Source: JANQQN01 sp964519665 (GTDB lineage Bacteria > Myxococcota > Kuafuiibacteriia > Kuafuiibacteriales > Kuafuiibacteriaceae). From it: a DNA stretch of 64,000 bases. The translations under genes and the position numbers were made by a program. The stretch is taken from assembly GCA_964519665.1 (NCBI GenBank), contig CAZFIV010000028.1, positions 1 to 64,000 on the forward strand, read 5' to 3'. The notes beneath the pieces are model-generated. The model searched no databases, was not told the origin of the DNA, and worked only from the letters and a program-made list of their open reading frames with translations. Positions 14,804 through 23,107 of the stretch are shown in pieces (position 1 is the stretch's first letter; each line of letters starts with the position of its first letter).

Positions 14804-15282
14804 CGTGGTAGTCCTTTCCTGGGAATCTCCAGAAGATCGGGCGCGATCTCCTGTGCTCAAGAGCCCCAGGGGGCCCCCGATCCGTGCGATCGGGGGCCCG
14901 AGGGACCATCGAATCTGTCGATTCCACCGGAGAGCCTAATTCGATTGTCAAAGAACGAGCGGGAGGGCGAAAACCGGGGAAAACCGCCGGGATCGGCGCC
15001 GCCGCGGCCCCCGCTGTCTCCCGGGAACCGTAGGTTAGACTCCGGCGGTCCGAATGTATTCAACATTCGGATAAAAAAATCGTAAATTCCCGAAATCATT
15101 GAGCTTTTTCGTTTGGGGTCGATCCGCCAAGATCCGCGAATTCCTGGACCAGACGCCCGGTCCAGACCGGCGAAAATCCCGATTTTTGGGGACTCCGCCC
15201 GATCCCGCTCGATCGGCGCCGATCCGCGCTAGGCTACCGCTTTCCGGCGCCCGATCGGCGCCGATCGGAAGGAGATCCGCGA
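14804..15282. promoter_or_regulatory. Divergent control region
   Basis: 479 bases without a gene between divergent operons. It holds a 12-bp hairpin (14871-14882 / 14888-14899), a dyad CCGAATGT / ACATTCGG (15050-15057 / 15063-15070) that shares its core with hairpins L3 and L4, followed by an A7 run, a stem CTGGACC / GGTCCAG near 15150, and two GATCGGCGCCGATC palindromes at 15211-15224 and 15253-15266, 42 bp apart. TAGGCT at ~15230 between the palindromes is a possible -10 for the rightward gene, so the palindromes may be operators. Confidence 0.6.
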
Positions 15283-15687
15283 ATGAAAGTAGAATTGACC
15301 CTCGCGTTGCCCGGTCGGGAAGGCGAGAAACGCCACGTCACCGTGTTCGTGTCGCACGTCGCGGCCTACTGGGAGACCGAGATCGGCGTGGAAGCGCGCC
15401 CAGGCATCGAGGCCAGCGGCCCGTCGCAGCTCTACCGTTTCACGGGAGACGTGACCGCGCTCCCCGTGACGCGCATCCTGCTCACGGGTGTCCGTGATCC
15501 CATCGACGTCAGCGAAAGCTACGAAGACGTCGGGCGTCTCTTCGAGGAGGCCCTCGAAGTCTTCTTCGAGGAAGACGACGAAGACGCGCCGGACGAGGAC
15601 TTCGAAGACGAAGGCGAAGACACCGGCGGCCTTCGCGTCGTTCCCCAGCCAACGCCTCCGGGAGCCGAAGAGCTGCTGAAACGCTGA
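15283..15687 (+). CDS. Acidic-tailed small protein
   Basis: 134 residues, ribosome site GGAAGGAG. N-terminal ~85 residues form a beta-rich domain (MKVELTLALPGREGEK, RILLTGVRDPIDVS). Residues ~90-115 are almost all Asp/Glu (FFEEDDEDAPDEDFEDEGED), a DNA-mimic-like or histone-like-binding tail. Transcribed from the operator region on its left. Confidence 0.68.
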   Translation: MKVELTLALPGREGEKRHVTVFVSHVAAYWETEIGVEARPGIEASGPSQLYRFTGDVTALPVTRILLTGVRDPIDVSESYEDVGRLFEEALEVFFEEDDEDAPDEDFEDEGEDTGGLRVVPQPTPPGAEELLKR

Positions 15688-15695
15688 GTTTGACT

Positions 15696-15712
15696 CCTGG
15701 CCTCCGGCCAGG
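15696..15712 (+). other. GGCC-TCC-GGCC hairpin (copy B)
   Basis: CCTGGCC / GGCCAGG with loop TCC, followed by AGTGGT / ACCACT and a third G+C-rich hairpin. Same architecture as 405-419. Confidence 0.5.
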
Positions 15713-15830
15713 TAGTGGTGAACTAACCACTGACAACGCCCCGGAGCGCCGGTGCGGGGGAGAGGGCGGGCCGATTCGTGTCGGGTCGCCTTTTCTTTGC
15801 GCGGTGGCCGGGGCTCCCGAAGGAGACGAC

Positions 15831-16499
15831 ATGGCGCCGATTGATGCCGACGAGGAATCCCTCCAGTACGACCCGATCGAGCCCGTCGATCCCGGCCCGC
15901 TCGTGGCCGCGCGCTACAGCAGCGACCCCAAGAAACACGTACACCCCAAGGAGACCGACCCCATGCCGAAGACCTCGACCATCAGTGACTGGTGCCGCGA
16001 CGTGCACGACATCGCCGCAACGAAGGGCTGGTGGCCCGCAGCGCGCTCGGAAGAGCAATGCGAGACCAACCACAAGCTAGCGTTGATTGCGCTTCGCCAC
16101 CTCGAGCTATCGCAAGACCTGGAGGACGTCCGCGCCGGGAGGCCGCGGCGGCGCCGATGCCGATCCCGGCGGTCCGCCGCGACCGCGCGGATGGCCTTGG
16201 CGCACCGGCTCTCGGACGCCGACAAGGAACACCTCGCCAAGCTCGCGCTCATCCACAGCGAAGTCTCCGAAGCGGTCGAAGCTGTTTTGGAGCGCCGGCT
16301 CGATATCGAAGGCGGTACTCCCCAAGGGAGCAGCAAAGTCATCAGCAAGCCTGAAGGCGCCGTCGTCGAGCTGGCCGATGTCGTGATCCGCATCATGGAC
16401 TGGTGCGCACGCTGGGGCCTCAACCTGGAGAAGGCGATGACGCTGAAGGTCGCCTACAACTCGCAGCGTCGGCACCGCCACGGAGGGAAGCTCGCGTGA
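15831..16499 (+). CDS. MazG-like all-alpha NTP pyrophosphohydrolase
   Basis: 223 residues from ATG 15831 (AAGGAG upstream); an internal ATG at 15963, also with AAGGAG, would give a 178-residue protein whose N-terminus (MPKTSTISDWCRDVHDIA) better fits the family. MazG-type metal motifs: IHSEVSEAVEAV (ExxxE helix) and VELADVVIRIMDWC (ExxD helix), then a short basic end. Such enzymes hydrolyse NTPs or ppGpp-like nucleotides to monophosphates. An Arg-rich insertion (GRPRRRRCRSRRS) sits between the helices. Coupled to the next gene by GTGA. Confidence 0.75.
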   Translation: MAPIDADEESLQYDPIEPVDPGPLVAARYSSDPKKHVHPKETDPMPKTSTISDWCRDVHDIAATKGWWPAARSEEQCETNHKLALIALRHLELSQDLEDVRAGRPRRRRCRSRRSAATARMALAHRLSDADKEHLAKLALIHSEVSEAVEAVLERRLDIEGGTPQGSSKVISKPEGAVVELADVVIRIMDWCARWGLNLEKAMTLKVAYNSQRRHRHGGKLA

Positions 16500-16675
16500 A
16501 CCAGGAGTTCGCGGTGTGGCACATCGACCTTGCTGATGGCACCTCCGTGAACTTCGAAATCGACGGCCGCGTCGTCCTCACGGATCGAGACGGCGCCGTC
16601 ATTCAGCTCGACGCTTCCCCTGCGTTCGAGCTTCTCCACGCGTTGCTGACCCACTTTGCCGACGTGCGGAAATGA
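16496..16675 (+). CDS. Very small hypothetical protein
   Basis: 59 residues, GTG start overlapping the MazG-like stop, ribosome site GGAGG. Beta-rich (VWHIDLADGTSVNFEIDG). No family. Confidence 0.58.
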   Translation: MNQEFAVWHIDLADGTSVNFEIDGRVVLTDRDGAVIQLDASPAFELLHALLTHFADVRK

Positions 16676-16904
16676 AGCGGCGACCTGCAACGGGCGGCTG
16701 CGAAGACTGGGATGGCGTGCCTCTCGACGGCCTGCCGNNNNNNNNNNNNNNNNNNNNNNNNNNNNNNNNNNNNNNNNNNNNNNNNNNNNNNNNNNNNNNN
16801 NNNNNNNNNNNNNNNNNNNNNNNNNNNNNNNNNNNNNACCTGCAACGGGCGGCTGCGAAGACTGGGATGGCGTGCCTCTCGACGGCCTGCCGACCACGTT
16901 CTAG
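16672..16904 (+). other. Tiny reading frame broken by an artificial gap
   Basis: ATGA overlap with the previous gene. 100 N (16738-16837) are flanked by identical 55-bp copies (16683-16737 and 16838-16892). Removing the N and one copy leaves a 25-residue frame, MKRRPATGGCEDWDGVPLDG and five more residues, ending at the TAG at 16902. As drawn, with N inside, the 77-codon frame is an artefact. Confidence 0.5.
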
Positions 16905-17164
16905 TCGTCGACTATCGGGAGCAGAAAAGCGAGCAGCTTCGCAGCAGGCATGGGGACGTCGACGACCCTAGGCGGGTCCTGGAAAAGATGGACGCGGTAG
17001 TACGCGTCCGTCACCTCCACATGCGTTCCGTTGGGCAGTCGAAGAGACTTGCCGGACAGGATGTCGACACGTTCGACGCGCCCTACGCCTTCGAGCGTAT
17101 GCCCTCTCCTGACAGTCTCTTGCGCGGGTTCTAGTTCCGCCGGGACGCTTTTTGTTGACGACAC
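16901..17164 (-). CDS. Small beta-rich hypothetical protein
   Basis: 87 residues with GTG start directly after a perfect AAGGAGGT, which decides the start. VERVDILSGKSLRLPNGTHVEV is an SH3-like strand pattern. Distal gene of the glycosylation operon; its tail meets the rightward operon. Confidence 0.62.
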   Translation of the reverse strand: MSSTKSVPAELEPAQETVRRGHTLEGVGRVERVDILSGKSLRLPNGTHVEVTDAYYRVHLFQDPPRVVDVPMPAAKLLAFLLPIVDD

Positions 17165-17175
17165 GTAGACCTCCT

Positions 17176-17853
17176 TCAGCGGTTCTCCGCGGGGACGAAG
17201 GTGTGCATCGGCGTAGCGCCCGTCGTGCTGTACCAGACGTAGTCCAGCGGAAGACGCTTGAGCCAAGATCCCGGGTTGGGAGGCGTGTGCGTGTCTTCGA
17301 TGGCGACGATGGGGCGGTAGTTGCTGAGAAAGGAGGACCCCCCGAGGAGGGCAGCCTCTTCCATTCCTTCGATGTCGAGCTTGACGAGCGCAACGCCGGT
17401 GCGGAACTCCAACGCGTCGAGCCGCTGTCCCGGTAGACCGTCGAGATCGAAGAGGACGCGCGACATCCCCGTGTTGTCGTCGTGTTCGCAGACAGAGCAG
17501 AAAGGATCCCCGGCCCCGACCGCCGTGTGCACCGCCCACTTGAGGGGCAATGCGTCGCCAGGATGCGGGCGGTAGAGGTTCTGCACGAGACACCGGTAGA
17601 GATCCGGGTGCGCTTCGAACGCGGCCACAGGGCGCCGACAGACGCGATGGAAGAAGACGGCGTGGTTGCCGACGTGGGCGCCCACGTCGAGGACCCATTG
17701 CTTCGGCGGACGCTTCTCGAGGAGATGTCGGCAGCTCTCGAGGAACGGGCGCTCGTAGAAACCCGCTCGCCGCTGCTGCCGGGCGACGTGATCGTCCTTC
17801 CAGTGCTCGAAGACGAAGCGGGTGCCCTGGTAGTCGACCTCGACGAGGGTCAC
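17176..17853 (-). CDS. FkbM-family methyltransferase
   Basis: 225 residues, GTG start overlapping the upstream glycosyltransferase stop. SAM motif I VLDVGAHVGNHAVFF (~50-64) and the FkbM hallmark VKLDIEGMEEAAL (~160-172) are clear. FkbM enzymes O-methylate sugars or glycans. Between two glycosyltransferases, so it likely methylates the same viral or cell-surface glycan. Confidence 0.85.
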   Translation of the reverse strand: MTLVEVDYQGTRFVFEHWKDDHVARQQRRAGFYERPFLESCRHLLEKRPPKQWVLDVGAHVGNHAVFFHRVCRRPVAAFEAHPDLYRCLVQNLYRPHPGDALPLKWAVHTAVGAGDPFCSVCEHDDNTGMSRVLFDLDGLPGQRLDALEFRTGVALVKLDIEGMEEAALLGGSSFLSNYRPIVAIEDTHTPPNPGSWLKRLPLDYVWYSTTGATPMHTFVPAENR

Positions 17854-18584
17854 GAATCCTCCAGCGTGTAGACGGCGCGATGCGTGGCCATGGGATTCAT
17901 CACCGACGGGTGGCGCCCGTGGCGGATGAGCGAGCGCCGCGGCTGGGCAAGGACAATCCCGGCCCGGGCCCAGCGCCGGCTGACCTGCTCCCAAACGCCC
18001 GAGCCGAGCTGCGGGTGCCTGCGCCAGCGGCGGGGCGGGACGGCGTTGACGCGGTACTCCAACACGTCAAGCAAGCGCCGCGTACCGTAGAAGGCGCTGT
18101 CCGCCCAGGACGAGAGCCGAAAGTCGTCCACGCAGCCGGGAGAGCGTCGCCACTCCTGGGCACGGAGCCCCCAGCAATGGTCCCGCCCGTCGCGGCGGAC
18201 GTGGAGCCCGTCTGCGCTGCTGTGGCGAAGAACCGACTCGGCGCGCGCGACGAAGTCAGGCACAAGCGCGAAGTCGTCGTCAAGCATGAGAACGCGGTCG
18301 TACGTAGGGATCCGACGCGCCATCCGGAAAAGGCGCGTAACGCGCGTCCAGTAGTGCTGCTTCCCTCCCGGAGAGCCTGCGAAGTGCCCACAGCCCCAGG
18401 TCACCGGATGCTCCGCGGTGAGTTCGTCCAGAATGGGCTCGACGTAGTCGTCGTCCCCGCCGTCCTGAACGACCAGGATCGTCGGGTGCGCGATCTCCCG
18501 CAGAACGTCCTGGAGGACCGCTCGAAGCGGCCCCGGGCGCTCACACGTCGGGATGAGAACCACGGTATGGAGGTCACGCGCCAT
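17850..18584 (-). CDS. GT-A-fold glycosyltransferase
   Basis: 244 residues. LHTVVLIPTCERPGPL (first strand of GT-A), ILVVQDGGDDDY (donor-binding region) and VLMLDDDFALVPDF (DxD metal motif). Start ATG 18584 overlaps the upstream gene by 11 bases. Transfers a nucleotide-sugar residue; acceptor unknown. Confidence 0.78.
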   Translation of the reverse strand: MARDLHTVVLIPTCERPGPLRAVLQDVLREIAHPTILVVQDGGDDDYVEPILDELTAEHPVTWGCGHFAGSPGGKQHYWTRVTRLFRMARRIPTYDRVLMLDDDFALVPDFVARAESVLRHSSADGLHVRRDGRDHCWGLRAQEWRRSPGCVDDFRLSSWADSAFYGTRRLLDVLEYRVNAVPPRRWRRHPQLGSGVWEQVSRRWARAGIVLAQPRRSLIRHGRHPSVMNPMATHRAVYTLEDS

Positions 18585-19377
18585 GGTGAGTCCACGCCTT
18601 CGGGCCTCGCTGAAGCGCCTGGCGCTCGCCTTCGCGGTTGCCCGCGGCCCAGATTGTGGGTGCCGACGCCGGCAGAAGGTACGTGAGCCATTTCTCTGGC
18701 TTGGGCGTCGTAAAGAGCCCGACGCCCGCGTTTTGCGCCCAGCACGCGAGATGGAGATCTGCGCAGTTGCGCGGGCTCTGAAAGTCGAGGTTCCAGAACT
18801 CCGGCGAGAGGTCGTCGGTCCGGAACGCCAGACAGCCCGTGCCCAGCACATGGGCTGGCTCGAAAAGCGTGCGGGCTCCGCCCAGGCATGCGCGCACGCG
18901 CGTCCGGCACGCGCGCATGTCGTCGTGGGGCGGTTTCAAGTCGTAGCCGTGAGCGCCGATCATGATCTTGCTGTTCGGATTGCGTCGATCGAGGGTCACG
19001 CCGGCTCGCTGGCCGAAGTACCACTTCCACATGCAATCCGCGTAGTTCCGCGGGTAGAGAAGGTCGTCGTCGCACGTGAGGATCAGGCGACCCAAGCCGC
19101 TCCGCGCATGCAGGTAGCCGCGCAGGAGCGGATCGAACTTCGCGCCGTCGCCGAGCCACGAGGGCGCCGACCAGACCCACAGGTGATCGCGCCCTGGGAA
19201 GCTGTCATGGAGCGCGCGAGCCCGCAGGTAGCGCTCCTGGCCGCTCTCTTGTCCATCGGCGTTGTCGATCGTGACGTGCAGCTCGTGCACTTGGGGGAGC
19301 AAACTGGCGATGGCCTTCCGCGCGGCCTCGACCCTTTGGGGAACCGTCGCCATCAAGGCGATGATCTCTCTCTGCAT
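18574..19377 (-). CDS. GT-A-fold glycosyltransferase (first of operon)
   Basis: 267 residues. REIIALMATVPQRVEAARKA, LHVTIDNADGQ and RLILTCDDDLLYP (DDD metal site) mark a GT-A-type enzyme related to family 2. Its ribosome site GAAGAGG is buried in a strong hairpin (19383-19415). Confidence 0.72.
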   Translation of the reverse strand: MQREIIALMATVPQRVEAARKAIASLLPQVHELHVTIDNADGQESGQERYLRARALHDSFPGRDHLWVWSAPSWLGDGAKFDPLLRGYLHARSGLGRLILTCDDDLLYPRNYADCMWKWYFGQRAGVTLDRRNPNSKIMIGAHGYDLKPPHDDMRACRTRVRACLGGARTLFEPAHVLGTGCLAFRTDDLSPEFWNLDFQSPRNCADLHLACWAQNAGVGLFTTPKPEKWLTYLLPASAPTIWAAGNREGERQALQRGPKAWTHHGA

Positions 19378-19382
19378 GGGAC

Positions 19383-19415
19383 CTCTTCGGTGGTAGTACC
19401 GGACTACCCGAAGAG
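19383..19415 (-). promoter_or_regulatory. Hairpin that sequesters the ribosome site of the glycosylation operon
   Basis: On the minus strand CTCTTCG and GGTAGT pair with ACTACC and CGAAGAG (13 bp, loop CCGGT, 2-nt bulge). The 3' arm is the Shine-Dalgarno GAAGAGG, 5 nt from the ATG at 19377. It should repress translation unless opened. Confidence 0.65.
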
Positions 19416-19487
19416 CCGTCGCCTGTCGAGCGGATGCGGATGGGCCGTCAGAAGATGGCGGGGATCACGCCCAAGTCCCGCAACAAG

Positions 19488-19775
19488 CTATTCGACTTCG
19501 CCGTCCGCGAGAGTCCGGAACCCCTTCCGGACGATTCTTCGCACCTGCGAAAGCGTCACACGCGGACCGTCGTGCGTCGCAAAGTCACCCCATCGGTGAA
19601 AGACCTCGTGATAGGACTCCGGCCAGGAAGCAAGTTTCAAGAGTGACCCCACAGGAAGGTGCGGGGCCCAGCTAGCGAATGACGAACGCGCCGGCTTGGC
19701 CGACGGGTGCACAGTCGCCAGCACGTAGTCACGCCTGCCCGGCTTCTTCACGAAGACACCATACGTTCTAGCCAT
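19488..19775 (-). CDS. Hypothetical protein
   Basis: 95 residues, MARTYGVFVKKPGRRDYVL. Basic, beta-rich N-terminus; C-terminus VTLSQVRRIVRKGFRTL helical. No clear ribosome site; protein-like composition favours this strand over the overlapping opposite frames. Unknown. Confidence 0.5.
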   Translation of the reverse strand: MARTYGVFVKKPGRRDYVLATVHPSAKPARSSFASWAPHLPVGSLLKLASWPESYHEVFHRWGDFATHDGPRVTLSQVRRIVRKGFRTLADGEVE

Positions 19776-19927
19776 AAACAGTCCGTGGAGTCATGGGAGT
19801 CCCGATCAGGTCGTACCCCAAGATGGATCGGGTCGTTGGGTGAACGAGCAACGTCGCCGCGGAGGCGCACGCGCGGGGACGAGTATCCCACGGCCGACAG
19901 ACCGTGGTCAACATTGCGCCTGTCCAA

Positions 19928-20449
19928 CTACTCGACGTCTTCCAGAGGATTCGGCTCCGCCCAGTGGTGGATGAGCCACACCTCGCCGTCTTCTTCCTCT
20001 TCTTCGATTTCTACGGCCTGGTCGAGGTCAAGCGTCTCGACGTCCTCGATCGGGATCCATTCGGCCCCGTCCCAAAGCTCGAGGCTTTCCGGGAGAATCC
20101 CGGCCGTGACGTAGTACGCGTCCGCGAGCGCGTCCCGGGTTCCGCGGGCGTCCTCGTGGAGGGGCGGAACCTCCTCGGCCGAGACCGAAAGCACGACAGG
20201 GACGAAGCCCGTCTCGACGGCGCTCTGCCTGTCCAGCAAGTGCACGTGCTCCGCGTACTGCACCAATCTCTCGTACCAGAACGAGATCCCGTCGCGCTCC
20301 GTGAGGAACACCTTCCCCGCCGAGTACGCCTGCTCCGCCACGAACGCCGGCGCACCCCACGGCTGAAGCCCTTGCTCTGCGATGTCCCCGATCCGGTTTG
20401 CGTACGTGACGTGGAACAGGGCCTCGTCGTCGTCGTCGTCGTCACGCAT
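19928..20449 (-). CDS. ADP-ribosyltransferase-fold-like protein (tentative)
   Basis: 173 residues. MRDDDDDDEALFHVTYANRI at the N-terminus: after the Asp run, FHVTYANRIGDIAEQGL then KVFLTERDGISFWYERL, VVLSVSAEE and ALADAYYVTAGILPESLEL. This H-x-T / strand / YxT / IxPxxLE order resembles KptA- or DarT-like ADP-ribosyltransferase folds. C-terminus has a Glu run. Family call is a weak pattern inference. Confidence 0.5.
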   Translation of the reverse strand: MRDDDDDDEALFHVTYANRIGDIAEQGLQPWGAPAFVAEQAYSAGKVFLTERDGISFWYERLVQYAEHVHLLDRQSAVETGFVPVVLSVSAEEVPPLHEDARGTRDALADAYYVTAGILPESLELWDGAEWIPIEDVETLDLDQAVEIEEEEEDGEVWLIHHWAEPNPLEDVE

Positions 20450-20453
20450 TGCC

Positions 20454-21167
20454 CTAGCCCTCGGCCTTGCGGATCGCCCGGCGCTTGCGGCGGCGTCCGA
20501 GGCCGGCGAAGGCGTCCTCTTGAAAGTCGTCGGGGTGCGGGACGTTGAAGCCGAAGTCGAACGTAGGTTCGTCGCCCTCCGCGTCCACCGTGGGCGCCGC
20601 GCTGAAGTCGATCGCGAGCTGGACTTCGGAAAGCGCGCACGCCGTCGTCGAAGGACGCCGGCACCGGGCCTGCCGGCGGATGCACGTACGGCCGCAGGGC
20701 TTGCCTTTCCCGGTGCAGATCTTCGAGCAATCCCCAACGCGCTTAGACGGTTTGGCGCCTTGGCTCGTCACCGCGCAGTCCTCGAGGTACCGCTCGTACT
20801 CGTCTTGCTTCAGCTTGCGAAGCTGACGGAGGACCATGCGCTGGCTGACGCCCTTGGGGCTGTCCTCGCCGCGGAAAGCGACCATGTCGTACGCATCCTT
20901 GAAGGTCCAGCCCGATCGGAAACGCGCGTAGTCGAGACCGCAGGGCTGCGACGGGTAGCCGAGACCCTTCCGGCGCCCCTTGCCTTTCTTTTTCCTCGAG
21001 GGCGCGGAACAGACCTGCTTGTAGCCGCCCCCGCGTCGCTTGTACTCCTGCACGAGCCAGCCGCTGCCGTACGCCGACGGCCAGGCCTTGAAACGCCGCT
21101 TGGCGTCCGCTTTCACCTTCGCGTAGAGCTTCGCGTCGGTCGGCGTATTCGTGCAGCGCTTAGTCAT
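20454..21167 (-). CDS. DUF5872-like basic Cys-rich protein
   Basis: 237 residues. Residues 12-50 (KLYAKVKADAKRRFKAWPSA then GSGWLVQEYKRRGG) match the K-x-F-x-xWPSAY-x-S/A-x-WLVxEYKxRGG domain called DUF5872, which I know from giant viruses and some phages. Then lysine-rich linker (SRKKKGKGRRKG), a Cys cluster (CSKICTGKGKPCGRTCIRRQ) and an RRRKRR tail. Probably a DNA-binding virion or chromatin-like protein. Ends the spike cluster. Confidence 0.68.
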   Translation of the reverse strand: MTKRCTNTPTDAKLYAKVKADAKRRFKAWPSAYGSGWLVQEYKRRGGGYKQVCSAPSRKKKGKGRRKGLGYPSQPCGLDYARFRSGWTFKDAYDMVAFRGEDSPKGVSQRMVLRQLRKLKQDEYERYLEDCAVTSQGAKPSKRVGDCSKICTGKGKPCGRTCIRRQARCRRPSTTACALSEVQLAIDFSAAPTVDAEGDEPTFDFGFNVPHPDDFQEDAFAGLGRRRKRRAIRKAEG

Positions 21168-21170
21168 GTC

Positions 21171-22883
21171 TCAGGTGCGCGTGATGATGGAGCCGTTGGC
21201 GCCGAGGATGGGCGTGCCGACCCCCGGCAACGCAGCCGCGGTCACCGCGTCGGCCTGGTAGTCGTCACCGCCCGCGGTAAGCGTCGTCGGCGGGACGAGA
21301 ACGATCCGGCCCACGCGCTGTGCGCTGAAGCCGTCCCCCGTCGCAACCACGGAAAGAAACGCCGTCTCGAGAACGATCAGACCCCCGTCGGTACACGCCA
21401 CGCCGATGCCGCCCGACGTAATGTCCACCGACGGCGCGGCCCCGGTGAAATGATAGAGCCTCGACGCCCCTGTGACTTCGATGCCAGGACCGCCGACAGT
21501 CGTGATGATGACGTCCCCGCCGAGGTCGCATGCACCGCCGTTGGCAATGACGAAGGGGTCGTCTCCGCCGACGCCGGTGTCGCAGAGCGTGTTGAAAATG
21601 CGGCCGACCGACCCGAAGCCGAAGACCTGAAAGCAACGATCGAGGAGCGCCCCGCCGAGATTTCGGATCAGCGTCTGAGCATCGGAGCCCTGGCCCAGCG
21701 TGGCCGCCCCGCCTTGGCCGACGCTGAAGGTGCCTGTCAGTCGGCTTCCGGGGAGCCAAAACGACTGCTGGGCCTCCGACACGGTCGCGGCGCCGCCGGA
21801 CTGCCAGCCGATGAACGGCTTGGTCTCCTGTTGCAGGCTGCCTGCAACAGCGATAACGTGCGCGCCCCACCCGAGCCACTGCCCCCCGTCGGTGACGTCG
21901 GCGAACCCGTCGTTTTGCGGACCCACCTCGTTGTTTTGAAACCCGCCGAACGACGTGTCCATGCCCGCGCGACGAAGGTTGCGGAAGACGGCGCTGATCT
22001 CGACGCCACGGAAATCCCAGCCACCGCGAAGAACCTGGACGCTAGACCCCGCGGTGAGCGTCACGTTGATCAGTCGACAAATGAATTGGTCGGCCGTCGC
22101 ACGCACCGCGCCGCCCATCTCCAGGTCCGTCAGCGGTGCGAGGTCAATCGTGCAGCGCGGGCTCCCGATGCTGAATGCGTCCCCGACGTCGATTGGTACC
22201 GCAACCGGGGAGAGGGTGCCGAGGGTCTCAACGGGCTGACATGGCGTGATGACGGTCGCCGTGTTGTCTCGAATGCTTCGGTAGAAGACGAGCCCACCCC
22301 CGGCGGCGGGCGTCACGACAAGCGTGCGGCCGACGAAATCGTCCACGGCCGCGCCCAGCGCGGCGTCTGTGATCGTGCCGCCAGTGGCGTCGGCCGCCGT
22401 TGCCGTGCCCGACGCCAGCGTCTCGAAGTTCTCACCGCGGATGTTGAGGTTCCCGCCGACGGTGTCGAACGTGCGGCCGAGCGCCTCCCCGCTGTAGGTC
22501 ACGTTGACCGTGTCTGTGAAAAGGATGTTGTACGTGCGATCGAGCACCCGCGGCACCCGGTCGAGCGCCGCGGTGAGGGTCGCAAGCGGCGCGCTCGCGC
22601 TCGTCCCGGGATTGGTATCGGCCCCTGTCGCTTGGTTGACGAAGAGCGTAATGGGATCCGCACCGTCGCTCGAGCCGGCGCCCACCGGCGTCCACTGCGC
22701 GCCGCCTTTCGTCGCCACGAGGCAGACGTAGTTCGTCCCGGAAGCGTCCACGAAAGCCTCGTCGCCGACTTCCAGGAGGTCGTTTGCCGTGGTCGAATTC
22801 AAGACGTTCGGCAGGTCGCCAGGAGCCGCGAACGTGCCCCAGTGGTTGCCGCGTTTGAAGACACTCCCGTTGCGCGCGGCCAT
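21171..22883 (-). CDS. Large beta-helix spike / receptor-binding-like protein
   Basis: 570 residues. Residues ~85-115 (NQATGADTNPGTSASAPLAT) are the typical entry to a right-handed beta-helix in phage tailspikes and surface-layer spikes; the body is long, Gly/Thr/Val-rich with repeated short strands. N-terminal ~60 residues likely attach it to the particle. Could be a receptor-binding or depolymerase spike. No catalytic residues identified. Confidence 0.65.
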   Translation of the reverse strand: MAARNGSVFKRGNHWGTFAAPGDLPNVLNSTTANDLLEVGDEAFVDASGTNYVCLVATKGGAQWTPVGAGSSDGADPITLFVNQATGADTNPGTSASAPLATLTAALDRVPRVLDRTYNILFTDTVNVTYSGEALGRTFDTVGGNLNIRGENFETLASGTATAADATGGTITDAALGAAVDDFVGRTLVVTPAAGGGLVFYRSIRDNTATVITPCQPVETLGTLSPVAVPIDVGDAFSIGSPRCTIDLAPLTDLEMGGAVRATADQFICRLINVTLTAGSSVQVLRGGWDFRGVEISAVFRNLRRAGMDTSFGGFQNNEVGPQNDGFADVTDGGQWLGWGAHVIAVAGSLQQETKPFIGWQSGGAATVSEAQQSFWLPGSRLTGTFSVGQGGAATLGQGSDAQTLIRNLGGALLDRCFQVFGFGSVGRIFNTLCDTGVGGDDPFVIANGGACDLGGDVIITTVGGPGIEVTGASRLYHFTGAAPSVDITSGGIGVACTDGGLIVLETAFLSVVATGDGFSAQRVGRIVLVPPTTLTAGGDDYQADAVTAAALPGVGTPILGANGSIITRT

Positions 22884-22886
22884 CGA

Positions 22887-23105
22887 TCAGCCCGCGATGA
22901 CGATGCGCGCGACGATGTAGACGAGGCCGCTAACCAAAACCATGCCGACCAGGCCGGCGCGAACGATCCGGTTGGCGTCCTCTTCGACGCCGTAAAGGCC
23001 GGCCATGGCCGCATGCCCGGCCAAGCCCGCCACGCCCATCCCGGGACTCGGGACGTAGTGGCCGTTGAGCGAGATCGCGTTGCTGTGAATGCCCGGGGTG
23101 TACAT
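22887..23105 (-). CDS. Small single-span membrane protein
   Basis: 72 residues starting MYTPGIHSNAISLNG after AAAGAGGT. Membrane helix ~50-70 near the C-terminus. Member of the tail-anchored set. Confidence 0.62.
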   Translation of the reverse strand: MYTPGIHSNAISLNGHYVPSPGMGVAGLAGHAAMAGLYGVEEDANRIVRAGLVGMVLVSGLVYIVARIVIAG

Positions 23106-23107
23106 GG

